Under the pieces are notes generated by a model. The model saw nothing but the letters and a program-made list of their open reading frames with translations. It did not search any database and was not told the origin of the DNA. The translations under genes were made by a program, and so were the position numbers. From NCBI GenBank assembly GCA_026003895.1, contig BPIC01000004.1, forward strand, positions 310,001 to 374,000: a stretch of 64,000 bases of DNA. The letters run 5' to 3'. This stretch comes from Dehalococcoidia bacterium. GTDB lineage: Bacteria > Chloroflexota > Dehalococcoidia > SpSt-223. Positions 63,769 to 64,000 of the stretch are shown here, one piece after another. Positions within the stretch are counted from its first letter, which is position 1. Every line of letters begins with the position of its first letter.

Positions 63769-64000
63769 CTAGCGAGGATCGTGCCGGAAGCGCCGATTGA
63801 GAGCGCCATCCGAGGTGACGTGGACCAAGCGCGGCACGATGCTCTCGGGGCTAAGGCCGCTGACAACGATGCTGCCGTTGGCGTTGGTCCGCTTCGCAGC
63901 GAGCCGATCGACTTCCGGGACGCAGGTTGTCAGGCGACGCCGACTCTCGGTCTGAGTCGCCAGCCAGCGGTGAGACGGCTGCGGGCGCCGCGAGTGGCTC
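63769..64000 (-). CDS. Partial C-terminal end of an unknown protein
   Basis: An open minus-strand frame enters from the right edge and ends at TAG 63769-63771. It gives 76 residues, including RRRLTTCVPEVDRLAAKRTN, GSIVVSGLSPESIVPRLVHV and a stop after NRRFRHDPR. Third codon positions are mostly G/C, like real genes here. No start is inside the window and no family is recognised, so it is a tentative partial gene. Confidence 0.35.
   Translation of the reverse strand, partial: SHSRRPQPSHRWLATQTESRRRLTTCVPEVDRLAAKRTNANGSIVVSGLSPESIVPRLVHVTSDGALNRRFRHDPR

Overview
The window is GC-rich, densely coding bacterial chromosome. The gene mix fits a flagellated, aerobic, monoderm-like member of the Chloroflexota: a FliW/CsrA pair, an 11-subunit Nuo cluster, tandem CaiB/BaiF CoA-transferases, VOC, luciferase-like and alpha/beta-hydrolase families, and a YfhO-type membrane protein. 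The phylum is an inference from gene content; there is no rRNA or tRNA in the window to confirm it.

Layout. 0.4-3.5 kb: a secreted protein and a CopC-CopD-cytochrome c fusion (copper/redox at the envelope). 3.5-7.2 kb (minus): flavin reductase, acyl-CoA dehydrogenase, methyltransferase and two-domain VOC protein. 7.7-10.2 kb (plus): a sulfur-import operon (YeeE/YedE permease, TusA-like carrier, lipoprotein rhodanese). 10.4-18.8 kb: a two-domain nitrilase homologue without its catalytic Cys, a tandem alpha/beta hydrolase, a histone-deacetylase-family enzyme, GDP-mannose dehydratase and a tandem CaiB fusion. 18.8-22.7 kb: an Azt-like zinc uptake locus (ATPase, permease, beta-propeller lipoprotein, zinc-binding lipoprotein) with two related 19-bp dyads that look like Zur boxes. 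22.9-27.1 kb: alcohol dehydrogenase, Wzz-like protein, methyltransferase, hydrolase, TrmD. 27.1-40.2 kb (minus): a flagellar run fliO-P-Q-R-flhB-flhA-orf-fliA-flgF-flgG-flgM-flgN-flgK-flgL-fliW-csrA-PilZ, joining the export gate, sigma-28/anti-sigma switch, rod and junction proteins, and post-transcriptional and c-di-GMP control. 40.4 kb: a 48-aa zinc-ribbon protein with its own promoter and terminator. 40.7-50.7 kb (minus): nuoA-B-C-D-H-I-J-K-L-M-N, the membrane and Q modules of complex I without NuoE/F/G. 50.8-63.3 kb: an alpha/beta hydrolase-macrodomain fusion, a Cys-less DksA/TraR-like protein, a TolB-like lipoprotein, pyrD/pyrK, a metallo-hydrolase, an inositol monophosphatase, a luciferase-like oxidoreductase, def, secD, a YfhO-like protein and a VOC protein.

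A pattern cuts across the whole window. At least seven otherwise intact genes (gmd, trmD, flhA, pyrD, pyrK, the IMPase gene and the luciferase-like gene) are broken by single-base indels, mostly in or next to G/C runs. Each reads through to a normal protein if one base is added or removed. This looks more like sequencing or assembly error than gene decay, so these genes are annotated as single frameshifted CDSs.

The most interesting items are: the inactive-looking alpha/beta hydrolase-macrodomain fusion; three hydrolase domains with His at the nucleophile position; the pseudo-nitrilase; the Azt locus with its putative Zur boxes; the CopC-CopD-cytochrome c fusion; a hairpin leader ahead of the flagellar operon; and the unannotated-size zinc-ribbon gene.
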